DNA of 6,383 nt from Bacteroidota bacterium (GTDB lineage Bacteria > Bacteroidota > Kryptoniia > Kryptoniales > JAKASW01), in the NCBI GenBank assembly GCA_021796055.1, contig JAJYOS010000404.1, forward strand, positions 1-6,383, written 5' to 3'. The notes beneath the pieces were generated by a model. It did no database searches and had not been told where the DNA came from. It was given only the letters and a program-made list of their open reading frames with translations. Below, in pieces: positions 6,201 through 6,383 of this stretch. The first letter of the stretch is position 1; each line of letters opens with the position of its first letter. A program made the translations under genes and the position numbers.

Positions 6201-6383
6201 TCACGGCTTGGAGTGATCCTGGGATGCTGACTTACGCGATTCTCTGCTTCTGACGATGATCGCAAGAACAATCCAGAACAATCCCACACTAATGAAGACC
6301 AAGCTGTGCACTGAAACAAAGCCAGCGACGACACAGAGAAGACCGACAAGGAAAAAGGCATTGCTTGACTTGAAAAGCTTTCG
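6201..6383 (-). CDS. C-terminal part of a small membrane protein (5' end outside the window)
   Basis: The frame is open from the right edge and ends at TGA (6203-6201), leaving 60 residues without an ATG, so the start lies beyond 6383. The fragment begins RKLFKSSNAF, continues with two hydrophobic helices (about 8-24, FFLVGLLCVVAGF, and 28-44, VFISVGLFWIVLAIIV) joined by SVHS, and ends with a basic then polar tail (RSRESRKSASQDHSKP). The basic residues flanking both helices place both ends in the cytoplasm. A different frame over the same bases has an ATG but gives a cysteine-, serine- and arginine-rich product without any recognisable pattern. The family is not recognised. It is oriented like the other minus-strand genes. 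Confidence 0.6.
   Translation of the reverse strand, partial: RKLFKSSNAFFLVGLLCVVAGFVSVHSLVFISVGLFWIVLAIIVRSRESRKSASQDHSKP

Noticed and set aside
6053..6361. 102-codon minus-strand open frame with an ATG near the right edge
   Set aside because: The product turns into an arginine- and threonine-rich string, while the +1-related frame over the same bases gives a coherent two-helix membrane protein that enters from the window edge.

Overview
The window reads as bacterial chromosome of moderate GC content. Two signs point to a diderm lineage: a lipoprotein with serine after the lipobox cysteine, and several Sec-exported or membrane proteins. The partial gene at the left end joins a dolichol/phytol-kinase-type domain to a DUF92 domain. 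To my recollection that architecture fits Bacteroidota/Ignavibacteriota-like bacteria, but this is a weak taxonomic guess made without any search.

Layout: positions 1-1056 hold the 3' part of the kinase-DUF92 gene on the plus strand. Every other credible gene (1113 to 6383) lies on the minus strand and converges on it. In their reading order, right to left, these are: the C-terminus of a membrane protein (6383-6201); a 51-residue single-span membrane protein (5899-5744); a secreted protein with an SH3-like tail (5570-4953); a four-span membrane protein (4708-4193); a lipoprotein (4090-3146); an alpha/beta hydrolase interrupted by one in-frame TAA (2962-1895); a 55-residue two-span membrane protein (1821-1654); and a 141-residue membrane protein (1538-1113). 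Apart from the kinase-DUF92 protein and the hydrolase I recognise no families.

The minus-strand run is unusual. It consists of short, unrelated, mostly membrane or exported genes that all face one way, most of them separated by 70-300 base gaps. Several gaps on the right side (about 4100 to 6140) contain imperfect inverted repeats whose ends resemble the outer boxes of integron attC recombination sites (RYYYAAC and GTTRRRY). The best is a 64-base element at 4117-4180. This suggests, without proving, a stretch of gene cassettes whose integrase would lie beyond the right edge. The alternative is an ordinary accessory region with intergenic hairpins. No integrase, transposase, tRNA, rRNA or CRISPR array is visible.

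I cannot assign a joint pathway to the minus-strand genes. The kinase-DUF92 protein probably works alone in two-step phosphorylation of an isoprenoid alcohol. The hydrolase is probably a recent pseudogene, because everything around its single stop codon is still intact.
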